Part shown: in pieces, positions 18,186 through 27,335 of the stretch
Numbering within the stretch: position 1 is the first letter of the stretch
Layout: the number at the start of each line of letters is the position of its first letter
Origin: Streptomyces pilosus
GTDB lineage: Bacteria; Actinomycetota; Actinomycetes; Streptomycetales; Streptomycetaceae
Length of the DNA stretch: 64,000 nt
Assembly: GCF_014649835.1 (NCBI RefSeq)
Contig: NZ_BMTU01000001.1
Span: 930,001-994,000, forward strand
Direction: 5' to 3'
Notes under the pieces: model-generated
Told to the model about the DNA's origin: nothing
What the model saw: only the letters and a program-made list of their open reading frames with translations
Databases searched by the model: none
Made by a program: the position numbers and the translations under genes

Positions 18186-18461
18186 TCAGGCCTTGGCTTC
18201 GGCCTTCGTGCTGATGTTGGAGCTGGTGACGTCCTTCTTCTTGTGCGACTTGTCGCCGACCGTCACCAGCCCGGCGATGATCACGAAGAGGGCGATCGGG
18301 GCCAGGACGTAGAGACCCAGCGTCTCGACGACGCTCAGGCCCGTGCCGGGGTCGTCGCCGTCGTCGCGGGTGAGCGCGAGCGCGGGGGACGTCATGAGCA
18401 GCATCATCAGCGTCGTACCGGCTGCCAGGGCGCCGGCGCGCAGGGCGTTCTTCTTGTCCAC
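18186..18461 (-). CDS. Small membrane protein, unknown function
   Basis: This predicted 91-residue protein has an N-terminal signal-like helix (AAGTTLMMLLMTSPALA), a short acidic loop (RDDGDDPG), a second helix (LYVLAPIALFVIIAGLV) and a lysine-rich tail (KSHKKKD). It may be a two-pass protein or a secreted one with a single C-terminal anchor. I do not recognise a named family. The GTG start (VDKKNALRAG) is used; a TTG three codons earlier, preceded by poorer context, is possible. A 64-base gap separates it from malQ upstream on the same strand. Confidence 0.7.
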   Translation of the reverse strand: MDKKNALRAGALAAGTTLMMLLMTSPALALTRDDGDDPGTGLSVVETLGLYVLAPIALFVIIAGLVTVGDKSHKKKDVTSSNISTKAEAKA

Positions 18462-18525
18462 GCTCCCCAACGTATCGAACCCGGTTCAGGTGTGCGCGGC
18501 CGGGGTGTCGTAAGGGGCGGGGCCG

Positions 18526-20592
18526 TCACGGGGCGGGGTCGGCCAGGGTCGCCAGCAGGGCCCGCAGCCGGGGTGCGGCCGTCAGGTCCTCCAGCGTCAC
18601 CGGGCGGCCCTCCGCGTCCGCGATCGGCAGGCGCCAGTTCGGGTACTGGTCCCACGTACCCGGCAGGTTCTGCGGACGGCGGTCGCCGACTCCGTCCGGG
18701 AGCCACACGCCGATCATCCGGGCGGGGGTGCGCATCAGGTACCGGTGCACGGCCCGGATCTCGGCCTCCTCCCCGGCCCCCTCCTCCAGCAGCCCCAGCC
18801 GGCGCAGCAGCTCCCGCCACTCCCCCACGTCCGCCGCCGCCTCCGCGCGCTCCTCCGCCAGGGGCCGGGCGAGCAGCCCCAGGCGGTCCCGGAGCTCCAC
18901 GTGCTCCCCGCCGAGCCGCGACGCCGTGGGCGGCAGGTCGTGGGTGGTGGCCGTGGCCAGGCAGTCCGCGCGCCAGGTGTCCGGCGGCAGCGGGCGGCGG
19001 TCGCCCTCCCAGTCCCGCTCGAACCACAGCACCGAGGTGCCGTACACCCCGCGCTCGCGCAGCGCCTCGCGTACGCCCGGCTCCACGGTCCCCAGGTCCT
19101 CGCCGATCACCGGCGCCCCGGCGCGCGAGGCCTCCAGGACCAGCACGGCGAGCATCGCCTCGGCGTCGTAGCGGACGTAGGTGCCCTCCGTGGGCGGGTG
19201 GCCCTCGGGGACCCACCAGAGCCGGAACAGGCCCATCACGTGGTCGATGCGCAACGCCCCCGCGTACCGGAACAGGGCCCGCAGCAGGGCGCGGAAGGGC
19301 GCGTACCCGGACTCGGCGAGGCGGTCGGGGCGCCAGGGCGGCAGCCCCCAGTCCTGTCCGCGCGCGTTGAAGGCGTCCGGGGGCGCCCCGACGGACATGC
19401 CGGCTGCGAAGTGGTCCTGCTGCGCCCAGGCGTCGGCACCGGCCGGATGGACGCCCACGGCGAGGTCGTGGACGATCCCGACCGGCATCCCGGCCTCGCG
19501 CGCGGTGCGCTGGGCGGCGGTGAGCTGGGCGTCGGTGAGCCAGACCAGACGGGAGTGGAAGTCGACACGGTCCGCCAGGTCCCGGCGGGCGCGTGCGGTG
19601 CCGGGTGAACGGGGATCGCGCAGCTCGGCGGGCCAGCGGCGCCAGTCGGCGCCGTGCACCTCGGCGAGGGCGTACCAGGTGGCGTGGTCCTGGAGGGCCT
19701 GCCCCTGCGCGGCGCGGAAGTCGGCGTAGGCGGCCCGGCGGCCGGGGGCGAGCGGCACCTCGTGGACCAGTTCCAGGGCCTCCCGCTTGGTCTCCCAGAC
19801 GGCGTCCCGGTCGATCAGCGCGTCCTTGTCCAGCACCGCCTCGCGCAGCCGGGCGGCCCGCTCCAGCAGGGCGCGGACGCGGTCGCGGTCGGCGACGTAC
19901 GCGAACTCGGGGACGTCCTCGACCCGCAGGTGGACGGGGTCGGGGAAGCGGCGGGAGGAGGGACGGTAGGGCGAGGGGTCGGTCGGGGGGCCGGGGACGG
20001 CCGCGTGCAGCGGGTTGACCTGGACGAATCCGGCGCCGAGGGTGCGTCCGGCCCAGCCGGCGAGTTCACCGAGGTCGGCGAGGTCGCCCATGCCCCAGGA
20101 GCGGCGGGAGAGGAGCGAGTAGAGCTGCACCAGCAGGCCGTAGGAACGCCCACGCGGCGCGGGCAGCCGGGGCGGGGCGACGATCAGGTGGGCGCGGGCG
20201 GTGCGGCCGTCGGGCGCGGTGGCGGTCAGGTCGTGCACGCCGGGCGGGAGGTTCCGGGCCGCGGTGAGGGTCTCGCCCTGCTCGGTGCGGACGCCCAGCC
20301 GGGTGCCGTCGGGCAGCCCGGCGAGGGCGGCCGGGGTGGCGGTGCCCCAGGCGACCACGGTGGGGGGCAGCAGCCGTGCGCCCTGTTCGCGTTCGCGGGC
20401 CGTGAGGGCGGCGCGGACGGCGTCCGGGCCCGCCGCGTCCACGCCGAGGGCGGCCAGCGCGAGGGTGACGGCGGTGGCCGAGGCCGTGACCGTGCGGTCC
20501 GGCGAGGGGCTGTAGGAGGTGGCGACGCCGTACAGGGCGGCGAGCCGGGACAGGTCCGCGGAAGGGGGCTCGGCCGGCCGGGGCGCGGTCAC
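18526..20592 (-). CDS. malQ: 4-alpha-glucanotransferase (GH77)
   Basis: This 688-residue cytoplasmic amylomaltase transfers alpha-1,4-glucan segments between maltodextrins, feeding maltose and glycogen metabolism. GH77 signatures are present. These are PDAFNARGQDWGLPP (about 405-419), the nucleophile D450 in LRIDHVMGLFRLWWVP and the acid/base E498 in VIGEDLGTV. An N-terminal extension of about 145 residues precedes the barrel, as in actinobacterial MalQ. GTG 20592 lies one base after the stop of a small upstream gene, so translation is probably coupled. Confidence 0.95.
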   Translation of the reverse strand: MTAPRPAEPPSADLSRLAALYGVATSYSPSPDRTVTASATAVTLALAALGVDAAGPDAVRAALTAREREQGARLLPPTVVAWGTATPAALAGLPDGTRLGVRTEQGETLTAARNLPPGVHDLTATAPDGRTARAHLIVAPPRLPAPRGRSYGLLVQLYSLLSRRSWGMGDLADLGELAGWAGRTLGAGFVQVNPLHAAVPGPPTDPSPYRPSSRRFPDPVHLRVEDVPEFAYVADRDRVRALLERAARLREAVLDKDALIDRDAVWETKREALELVHEVPLAPGRRAAYADFRAAQGQALQDHATWYALAEVHGADWRRWPAELRDPRSPGTARARRDLADRVDFHSRLVWLTDAQLTAAQRTAREAGMPVGIVHDLAVGVHPAGADAWAQQDHFAAGMSVGAPPDAFNARGQDWGLPPWRPDRLAESGYAPFRALLRALFRYAGALRIDHVMGLFRLWWVPEGHPPTEGTYVRYDAEAMLAVLVLEASRAGAPVIGEDLGTVEPGVREALRERGVYGTSVLWFERDWEGDRRPLPPDTWRADCLATATTHDLPPTASRLGGEHVELRDRLGLLARPLAEERAEAAADVGEWRELLRRLGLLEEGAGEEAEIRAVHRYLMRTPARMIGVWLPDGVGDRRPQNLPGTWDQYPNWRLPIADAEGRPVTLEDLTAAPRLRALLATLADPAP

Positions 20593-20593
20593 C

Positions 20594-20869
20594 CTAGGGC
20601 TCCGGGCGGTACTGGGCCGGGAAGGAGTCGAGTCCGGAGGCGTCCGAGGAGTCCACGCAGGCGTCGGACTCGCTGGTCAGGGGGGTGGCATCGGCGAGCG
20701 GCGGTTCGCTGGTGAGCGGTTCGGCGTCGGGCAGCGGGGGTTCGCTGGTCAGCGGGAGTTCGGCGCAGGGGCCCTCCGCGCTGAACGCGCAGAGGTGGAG
20801 GTCGTCGGCGGAGGTCTCCGCCACGGGTTTGGACAGGGCCGGGGAAGGAACGTACGCGGGTGCGGTCAC
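20594..20869 (-). CDS. Small acidic repeat protein upstream of malQ
   Basis: This predicted 91-residue protein has no recognised family. GTG 20869 is preceded by GAGGAG at 7 bases, a strong site. The sequence is acidic and rich in Pro, Ser and Thr. The motif PLTSE occurs three times (PLTSEPPLPDAE, PLTSEPPLADAT, PLTSES) at a period of 12 residues. Three cysteines are present (HLCAF, GPCAE, DACVD). There is no signal peptide or membrane helix. Its stop lies one base before malQ, implying co-transcription. A precursor-peptide role is conceivable, but no modification enzyme is nearby. Confidence 0.6.
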   Translation of the reverse strand: MTAPAYVPSPALSKPVAETSADDLHLCAFSAEGPCAELPLTSEPPLPDAEPLTSEPPLADATPLTSESDACVDSSDASGLDSFPAQYRPEP

Positions 20870-21184
20870 GGATGGTCTCCTCGTCGAGCACGGTGCGCGG
20901 ATCACGCGGACGTGCGGGATGCGGGTGGTGCGGTCGTGCGGGTCGGGTTATCCCGCAGCCCTACCCAGCGGACGCGATGCCAGACGCCCCGGGGCTTCCA
21001 ACGTGATCCTGCTCACATTCTGTTTTCATGCCCTCCCTCCACGGTGGGACAAACGCGCCACAACGGCCACTCTCATTGACACGTTCACCGCCGAGGTGGT
21101 GGGCTCGGGTTTCCCGGTAACGGAATGGACACGGCCGCTCGGCCGCCGGACCGTTCGGACCGCTCGAGCGACCAGGAGGGGCCC

Positions 21185-24058
21185 GTGCAGCTGCGGCGTG
21201 GGAGGACGGCGAACGCCAGGAGGGCCGCCCTCGCGTTCGCCGTCCTCGCCGGAACCCTGGGGACCGCGCCGGCCGCCGTGGCGGCGCCGCCCGCGCCCGG
21301 CACGGCCGCCTCGCCCACCGCCGACCCGGTGGCGGCCGCGGAGCCGTCCGTGTGGCCCCGCCCCCACTCCCTGCGCGCGAACGGCGCCCCGGTCGAGGTG
21401 ACCGGGGAGGTCGCCCTGGTCACCGACCGGACGGCCGATCCGTACGCCGTGGAGGCGCTGCGGGAGCTGCTGCGCGAGGCCGGGGCACGCCGGTTCACCG
21501 CCCCCGGCGCACCGGTGCCCGAAGGGGCGCTCGTGGTGCGGGCGGGGACGGAACGCGCCCCGAACGACCCCCGGCGCGCCCTGCCGGCCGGCGGCTACAC
21601 GCTGACCACGGGACGGGGGGCCGTCTCCCTCACCGGCGCGGACGGCGCCGGACTGTTCCACGCCGTGCAGACCCTGCGGCAGCTGCTGCGCCCGGACGGC
21701 ACGATCGGCGCCGTCGTCGTGCGCGACTGGCCGGGCACCGCCGTACGCGGCGTCACCGAGGGCTTCTACGGGACCCCCTGGACCCACCGGCAGCGGCTGG
21801 GCCAGCTGGACTTCATGGGCCGCACCAAGCAGAACCGGTACCTCTACGCACCCGGCGAGGACCTGCTGCGCCAGGCCCGCTGGCGGGAGCCGTACCCGGC
21901 CGAGCGGCGCGCGGAGTTCCGGGAGCTGGCCGAGCGCGCGCGGCGCAACCACGTCACGCTCGGCTGGGCGGTCGCGCCGGGGCAGGCGATGTGCTTCGCC
22001 TCCGAGCAGGACCTGCGCGCGCTGACCCGCAAGCTGGACGCGATGTGGGCGCTGGGCTTCCGCGCCTTCCAGCTGCAGTTCCAGGACGTCAGCTACAGCG
22101 AGTGGCACTGCGGGGCGGATGACGACCGGTTCGGGTCGGGCCCCGAGGCGGCGGCCCGCGCCCAGGCGCACGTGGCGAACGGGGTGGCCCGGCACCTGGC
22201 GGACCGGCATCCCGGGTCCGTCCCGCTGTCGCTGATGCCCACCGAGTACTACGAGGAGGGATCGACGTCGTACCGGCGCTCCCTCGCGCGGGCACTGGAC
22301 GAGGGCGTCGAGGTGGCGTGGACCGGGGTCGGGGTGGTGCCGCGCACCATCACGGGCCGGCAACTGGGCGAGGCCCGTGAGGCGTTCGGGCACCCGCTGG
22401 TGACCATGGACAACTACCCGGTGAACGACTACGCCCCGGGCCGGATCTTCCTCGGCCCGTACCAGGGCCGCGAGCCGGCCGTCGCCGCCGGTTCGGCGGC
22501 GCTGCTCGCCAACGCGATGGCGCAGCCCGAGGCGTCCCGCGTCCCGCTGTTCACGGCCGCCGACTTCGCCTGGAACCCGCGCGGTTACCGCCCCCAGGAG
22601 TCCTGGCGGGCCGCGATCGCCGACCTCGCCGACGGTGACGCCCGCCGCGAGCAGGCGCTGACCGCGCTCGCCGGGAACGTCTCCTCGTCGGTGCTGGGCG
22701 GCACCGAGTCGGCGTACCTGCGGCCGCTGCTGGAGGACTTCTGGCGGACCCGGCCGACGGCGCGCGGGACGCGCGAGCCCGACGCGGCCGTCCGGCTGCG
22801 CGCGGCCTTCACCGCGCTGCGCGACCTGCCGGGCTGGCTGTCCGGCACCGCCCTCGGCGCCGAGGTCGCCCCGTGGTCCGAGGGTCTGGCCCGGCACGGC
22901 GAGGCGGGTACGACGGCGCTGGACATGCTGGACGCCCAGCGGACCGGGGACGCGGCCGCCGCCTGGTCGGCGTACCGGAAGCTGGGCGAGCGGCGGAAGA
23001 CGGCCGCGGCGGCGCGCGTGACGGTCGGCGAGGGCGTGCTGGACCCGTTCCTGAGCCGGGCGCAGCGGGCGTACGAGAGCTGGGCCGGACTCGACCGGGA
23101 GCCGTCCGCCGGCGGCGGGCCCGACCTCGGCCTGCCGCGCGCCCGCGTGATCGACACCGTGACGGTGCTCACCGACCCGGGCACGCGGGGGACCGTGGAG
23201 GCACGTGTGCCGGGTGAGGGGTGGCGCCGGCTCGGGACGCTGGCCGAGGGGGGCGCCACCGAGCTGCGGGGCGGCGGCCGGCCGGTGGACGCGGTCCGTG
23301 TCACCGGCGCCGGTCCCGACCGGGTGCGCCACCTGGTCCCGTGGTTCGCGGACGCGCCCGCCGCCTCCGTCGGACTGCCCGGCGACCGCGCGGACGCCGA
23401 CATCGGCGGCACCCGCCGGCTGACGGCCACCCTCGGCTCGCTGCGCCCCGGCGAGGTGCGCGGCAGGCTGACCGTCGAGGCCCCGGAGGAGCTCGAGGTG
23501 CGGGTGCCCCGCCAGGCCCTGACCGCCCCGCGCGGTACGCCGCTCGAGGTGCCCGTCGAGGTGACCGTGAAGCCGGGGACGCCCGTCCGGGACTACGAGG
23601 TCAGGTTCGGCTTCGGCGGCGCGACCCGCACGCTGACGGTGCACGCGGTCCCCCGCGTCGGCGGCCCCGACCTGGCCCGCGGCGGCCGGGCGAGCTCCTC
23701 GGCCGACGAGACGCCCGACTTCCCCGCCCCGGCGGCGAACGACGGCGACCCGGAGACCCGCTGGTCCTCCCCGGTGGAGGACGACGCCTGGTGGCAGGTC
23801 GACCTCGCACGCCCGGTGCGGCTGGGAAAGGTGGCGCTGCACTGGCAGGACGCGCACCCGTCGGCGTACCGCGTGGAGGTGTCGGCGGACGGCCGCAACT
23901 GGCGCACGGCGGCTCGGGTCCCTGACGGCCGGGGCGGCCGGGAGAACGTCCGCATGGACGAGCCGGACGTCCGCCACGTCCGCGTCCAGGGCGAGAAGCG
24001 CGCGACCCGGTACGGCTATTCGCTGTGGTCGGTGGAGGCCTACGCGGTCGCGGACTGA
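21185..24058 (+). CDS. Secreted GH84-type beta-N-acetylglucosaminidase with CBM32
   Basis: This 957-residue protein has an N-terminal signal peptide, a GH84/hyaluronidase-type N-terminal domain and a TIM barrel opening VRGVTEGFYGTPWTH. Other GH84 marks are VVPRTIT, DNYPVNDY and GPYQGREP. At the usual catalytic Asp-Asp pair the sequence is LQFQDVSYSEWHC: the first Asp is Gln300 and only D301 remains, which questions normal substrate-assisted catalysis. The last 130 residues form an F5/8-type C (CBM32) sugar-binding domain (SADETPDFPA, WWQVDL). GTG 21185 has AGGAGG upstream. ATG 21125 would add 20 residues ahead of the signal peptide. Confidence 0.88.
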   Translation: MQLRRGRTANARRAALAFAVLAGTLGTAPAAVAAPPAPGTAASPTADPVAAAEPSVWPRPHSLRANGAPVEVTGEVALVTDRTADPYAVEALRELLREAGARRFTAPGAPVPEGALVVRAGTERAPNDPRRALPAGGYTLTTGRGAVSLTGADGAGLFHAVQTLRQLLRPDGTIGAVVVRDWPGTAVRGVTEGFYGTPWTHRQRLGQLDFMGRTKQNRYLYAPGEDLLRQARWREPYPAERRAEFRELAERARRNHVTLGWAVAPGQAMCFASEQDLRALTRKLDAMWALGFRAFQLQFQDVSYSEWHCGADDDRFGSGPEAAARAQAHVANGVARHLADRHPGSVPLSLMPTEYYEEGSTSYRRSLARALDEGVEVAWTGVGVVPRTITGRQLGEAREAFGHPLVTMDNYPVNDYAPGRIFLGPYQGREPAVAAGSAALLANAMAQPEASRVPLFTAADFAWNPRGYRPQESWRAAIADLADGDARREQALTALAGNVSSSVLGGTESAYLRPLLEDFWRTRPTARGTREPDAAVRLRAAFTALRDLPGWLSGTALGAEVAPWSEGLARHGEAGTTALDMLDAQRTGDAAAAWSAYRKLGERRKTAAAARVTVGEGVLDPFLSRAQRAYESWAGLDREPSAGGGPDLGLPRARVIDTVTVLTDPGTRGTVEARVPGEGWRRLGTLAEGGATELRGGGRPVDAVRVTGAGPDRVRHLVPWFADAPAASVGLPGDRADADIGGTRRLTATLGSLRPGEVRGRLTVEAPEELEVRVPRQALTAPRGTPLEVPVEVTVKPGTPVRDYEVRFGFGGATRTLTVHAVPRVGGPDLARGGRASSSADETPDFPAPAANDGDPETRWSSPVEDDAWWQVDLARPVRLGKVALHWQDAHPSAYRVEVSADGRNWRTAARVPDGRGGRENVRMDEPDVRHVRVQGEKRATRYGYSLWSVEAYAVAD

Positions 24059-24110
24059 GGGCTTCCCCTTGTGTCGGTTCCGGGCGGCCCGGGCTTCACT
24101 ATTCACTCGG

Positions 24111-24129
24111 TACATATACTCAGTACATA
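24111..24129. promoter_or_regulatory. Candidate PadR operator
   Basis: An AT-rich patch ends just before the PadR start. TACATA occurs twice (24111 and 24124), with the dyad TACT-C-AGTA between (24117-24125). Autoregulation at such a site is typical of PadR proteins; binding here is inference. Confidence 0.4.
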
Positions 24130-24132
24130 CTG

Positions 24133-24672
24133 ATGTCCATGAGCACCCGTCACATCCTGCTGGGCCTGCTCGCCTCGGGGCCGAGCCACGGCTACGACCT
24201 CAAGCGACGCCACGACGCACGCTTCCCGCAGGCCCGTCCGCTGGCCTACGGGCAGGTCTACACGACGCTGCAGCGGCTGGTCCGGGACGGTCTCGCCGAG
24301 GTCGAGGGCACCGACTCGGACGGCGGCCCGGAGCGGACCGTCTACCGCGCCACGGACGAGGGTGTGCGGGAACTGTCCCGGTGGGCCGGGGAGATCGCCC
24401 CGCCCGCGCCGTTCGTGACGAACGAGATCTTCGCCAAGGTCGTGGTGTCGATCCTGTCCGACGGTGACCCCGCCGGGTACCTGCGCGCCCAGCGCGCCGC
24501 CCACATGGACCGGATGCGGGAGCTCACCGCGGTGAAGACGGCGGGGGGCGCCGACCTGGCGACCGTGCTCTCGGCCGACTTCGCCCTCAACCACCTGGAC
24601 GCCGACCTGCGGTGGATGACGACCACGGCGGCCCGGCTCACCACCCTGACCGCGGAGGTCGACACGGCATGA
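24133..24672 (+). CDS. PadR-family transcriptional regulator
   Basis: This 179-residue regulator opens MSMSTRHILLGLLASGPSHGY, the classic PadR winged-helix start, followed by YGQVYTTLQRLVRDGL (recognition helix) and a C-terminal helical dimerisation domain. PadR proteins usually repress an adjacent efflux system, here the ABC transporter genes that follow with 4-base overlaps (ATGA). ATG 24133 is used; ATG 24139 is equally plausible and the transcript may be short-leadered. Confidence 0.9.
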   Translation: MSMSTRHILLGLLASGPSHGYDLKRRHDARFPQARPLAYGQVYTTLQRLVRDGLAEVEGTDSDGGPERTVYRATDEGVRELSRWAGEIAPPAPFVTNEIFAKVVVSILSDGDPAGYLRAQRAAHMDRMRELTAVKTAGGADLATVLSADFALNHLDADLRWMTTTAARLTTLTAEVDTA

Positions 24673-25367
24673 ACCACGGGGACAACACGGCGGGAGGGCT
24701 GCTCACGGGCCGCCGTCTGGTCAAGGCGCACGGCAGGACCGAGGCGCTGCGGGGCGCCACCGTCACCCTGGACGCGGGCGAGATCCTCGCGGTGACGGGC
24801 CCCAGCGGGAGCGGCAAGTCGACGCTGGCGCACTGCCTCTCCGGCATCACCCGCCCGGACGCCGGCTCCGTGACGTACGCCGGTCGGCGGCTGGAGGAAC
24901 TGCCCGAGAAACGGCTGAGTGAGCTGCGCCGCACCGAGTTCGGGGTGGTGTTCCAGTTCGGCCAGCTGATTCCGGAGCTGACCGCGGCGGACAACGTGGC
25001 GCTGCCGCTGATGCTGGCGGGGGCCGGCCGCGCGGAGGCGCGGGCGACGGCCGGGGAGTGGCTGGAGCGGTTCGGGGTGCGCGGGCAGGAGGACTCACGG
25101 CCGGGGGAGCTGAGCGGAGGGCAGGCGCAGCGGGTGGCGCTGGCCCGCGCGCTGGTCACCGGGCCCCGGGTGGTGTTCGCGGACGAGCCGACGGGGGCGC
25201 TGGACTCGCTGGCGGGCGAGCAGGTGATGACGGCCCTGGTGCACACGGTCCGCGAGACCGGCACGGCGGTGCTGCTGATCACGCACGACGCGCAGGTGGC
25301 CGCGTACGCCGACCGTGAGGTGCGGCTGTGCGACGGGGTCGCGGCGCCGCAGGGGGCGGCGGCATGA
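24669..25367 (+). CDS. ABC transporter ATP-binding protein (MacB/LolD type)
   Basis: This 232-residue ATPase powers the FtsX-like permease encoded next. Walker A is GPSGSGKST (44-52), the signature is LSGGQAQRVALARAL, and Walker B is VVFADEPTGALDS followed by the H-loop LLITHD. It overlaps both neighbours by ATGA. The group suggests efflux of a lipophilic compound or peptide under PadR control. Confidence 0.92.
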   Translation: MNHGDNTAGGLLTGRRLVKAHGRTEALRGATVTLDAGEILAVTGPSGSGKSTLAHCLSGITRPDAGSVTYAGRRLEELPEKRLSELRRTEFGVVFQFGQLIPELTAADNVALPLMLAGAGRAEARATAGEWLERFGVRGQEDSRPGELSGGQAQRVALARALVTGPRVVFADEPTGALDSLAGEQVMTALVHTVRETGTAVLLITHDAQVAAYADREVRLCDGVAAPQGAAA

Positions 25368-26734
25368 CGGCGTCCCTCCTCTCCGACCTGCGGCTGGCGT
25401 GGCAGCTCACCCGGGGTGCCGGCCGGCGCGAGTGGTGGCGGACCGGGCTCACCGCGACCGGGGCGGCGCTCGCCACCGGGTTCGCGCTGGCGGCCGGTGC
25501 GCTGGCCTCGCTGCGCGGCGGCCACCACTCCGATTCCCTCGCCGGGGGGCTGCTCGGCGAGCCCGGTACGCGCGCCGGGGTGATCCTCGCCCTGCTGCTG
25601 CTCCTCGTCCCGGTGCTCGGCTTCCTCGGGCAGTGCGCCCGGATCGGGGCCGTGCACCGCGACCGGCGGCTGGCCGGGCTGCGGCTGGCGGGGGCGACCC
25701 CGGGGCAGGTGCGGCGGATCGCGGCGCTGGAGACCGGGCTCGCCTGTCTGCTCGGGTCGGCGGTCGCGACGGCGGTCACGGTGCCGGTCCTGGTGGGGGC
25801 GTGGGAGCGGCCTCCGGCGCTCACCTGGGTGGTGCTCGCCCTGATCGCGCTCGCCGTGCCGGTGCTGGGCGCGGCGGCGGGCGCGCTGGCGCTGCGCCGG
25901 GTGGTGGCGTCGCCGCTGGGGTGGGTGCGCCGCGTCGGTCCGGCACGTCCGGGGCGCGGGCCGGGGCGGCTGTTCCTGGCGGCGCTGCTGCTGGTGGCGG
26001 GGGTGGCCCTGCTGGCGGCGGTCACCGCCTCGGGCACGCCGCGCGGCCCGTCGCTGTGGCGGACGCCGATGACGGTCTTCGGCGCGCTGCTCGCGGTCGG
26101 CGCGGGCTCGGTGTGGCTGTCCGGGGCCGCCTGCCGCCTCGTGGGGCGGACGCTGGCGGTGCGGGCCCGCTCGGCGGCGACGCTGATCGCGGCGGAACGG
26201 CTGCGCGACGACCCGTGGGCGGCGGCCCGCACGCACGCGGCGGTGCTGCTGGTGACGGTCGCGGGCACCGGGTTCGTGAGCGTGCGGCACATCGTGACGG
26301 AGGCGCTGCGCGAGGACCGGCACCGGCTCGCGGAGAGCGTCTCGTACTACACCACCGGGCTGGACCTCACCGGCGCGGCGATCGCGGTGGGTCTGCTGAT
26401 CACCCTGTCCGCGCTCGCCGTCGGCACGGCCGAGTCGCTCGCCGTCCGCCGCAGCGGGCTGGCCGCGCAGGTGGCGGCGGGCGTGCCGCGGGCGGTGCTC
26501 GTCCGGGCGCTGCTGCTGGAGACCGCCCTGCCGCTGGCACCGGCCCTGCTGGTGGCGGGCGTCGGCGGACTGGCGATCGGGGCCGGATACTCCTCGCTCA
26601 CCGCGTCCGGCGCCCTGCCGTGGTCCGCCCTGCTGGTCCCGCTCACGGTCTACGCCGCCTGCCTCCTGGCCTCGGCCACCGCCCTGCCCCTGCTGCGGCG
26701 CACGGTCCGCCCGTCGGAACTGCGCCACACCTGA
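25364..26734 (+). CDS. FtsX-like ABC transporter permease
   Basis: This 456-residue membrane protein has about eight predicted helices. The characteristic FtsX-type loop (RLAGLRLAGATPGQVRRIAALE) appears in the first half and a related one (SLAVRRSGLAAQVAAGVPRAVLV) in the second. It is shorter than MacB permeases and lacks a large extracytoplasmic domain, fitting a drug/bacteriocin-type exporter. It is the third gene of the PadR operon. Confidence 0.88.
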   Translation: MTASLLSDLRLAWQLTRGAGRREWWRTGLTATGAALATGFALAAGALASLRGGHHSDSLAGGLLGEPGTRAGVILALLLLLVPVLGFLGQCARIGAVHRDRRLAGLRLAGATPGQVRRIAALETGLACLLGSAVATAVTVPVLVGAWERPPALTWVVLALIALAVPVLGAAAGALALRRVVASPLGWVRRVGPARPGRGPGRLFLAALLLVAGVALLAAVTASGTPRGPSLWRTPMTVFGALLAVGAGSVWLSGAACRLVGRTLAVRARSAATLIAAERLRDDPWAAARTHAAVLLVTVAGTGFVSVRHIVTEALREDRHRLAESVSYYTTGLDLTGAAIAVGLLITLSALAVGTAESLAVRRSGLAAQVAAGVPRAVLVRALLLETALPLAPALLVAGVGGLAIGAGYSSLTASGALPWSALLVPLTVYAACLLASATALPLLRRTVRPSELRHT

Positions 26735-26798
26735 ACCGGCCCACGGGGACACCGCCGGCCCGCTCCCCGCCGGGCCGCCGGCGCCCGCGGGGGGGGGG

Positions 26799-27335
26799 TC
26801 AGGCGGAGAGGCCGTCGATGCGGGCCATCGCGTCCGCCGCCCCGTACGGCTGGAGGTACGGCAGCCAGCGCGGGTCGCGGTGGCCGGTGCCGATGATGCG
26901 CCAGGCCAGACCGGTGGGCGGGGCGGGTTTGTGGCGCAGGCGCCAGCCCAGCTCGATCAGGTGCCGGTCGGCCTTGACGTGGTTGCAGCGGCGGCAGGAC
27001 GCGACGACGTTGTCCCAGACGTGCTTGCCCCCTCGGCTGCGCGGGATCACGTGGTCGACGCTGGTTGCGACGCCACCGCAGTACATGCACCGGCCCCCGT
27101 CACGGGCGAACAGCGCCCGGCGGGTGAGGGGAACGGGCCCCCGGTAGGGGACCCGCACGAAACGCTTGAGCCGGACCACGCTGGGTGCGGGGACGGTGAC
27201 GGTCGCGCTGTGCAGATGGGCGCCGGTCTCCTCGAGGCAGACTGCCTTGTTCTCGAGGACGAGCACGAGCGCGCGGCGGAGCGGTACGACGCCGAGTGGC
27301 TCGTACGACGCGTTGAGGACCAGGACATGCGGCAC
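26799..27335 (-). CDS. HNH endonuclease family protein
   Basis: This 178-residue protein has an HNH/beta-beta-alpha-metal motif. C-M-Y-C-G-G is followed by DHVIPRSRGGKHVWDN and C-RR-C-N, with two CxxC pairs for structural zinc and the D-H...N metal site. The N-terminal half (VLVLNASYEPLGVVPLRRA) is typical of actinobacterial HNH proteins found singly in core chromosome, whose cellular role is undefined. GTG 27335 has a strong AAGGAGG site. It is not linked to a restriction or phage gene here. A run of ten Gs ends at its stop. Confidence 0.88.
   Translation of the reverse strand: MPHVLVLNASYEPLGVVPLRRALVLVLENKAVCLEETGAHLHSATVTVPAPSVVRLKRFVRVPYRGPVPLTRRALFARDGGRCMYCGGVATSVDHVIPRSRGGKHVWDNVVASCRRCNHVKADRHLIELGWRLRHKPAPPTGLAWRIIGTGHRDPRWLPYLQPYGAADAMARIDGLSA

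Noticed and set aside
20594..20869. Lanthipeptide or other modified-peptide cluster
   Set aside because: The small protein has Ser, Thr and Cys residues, but no LanM, LanB, radical SAM, YcaO or dedicated exporter gene is within reach; malQ is the only partner.
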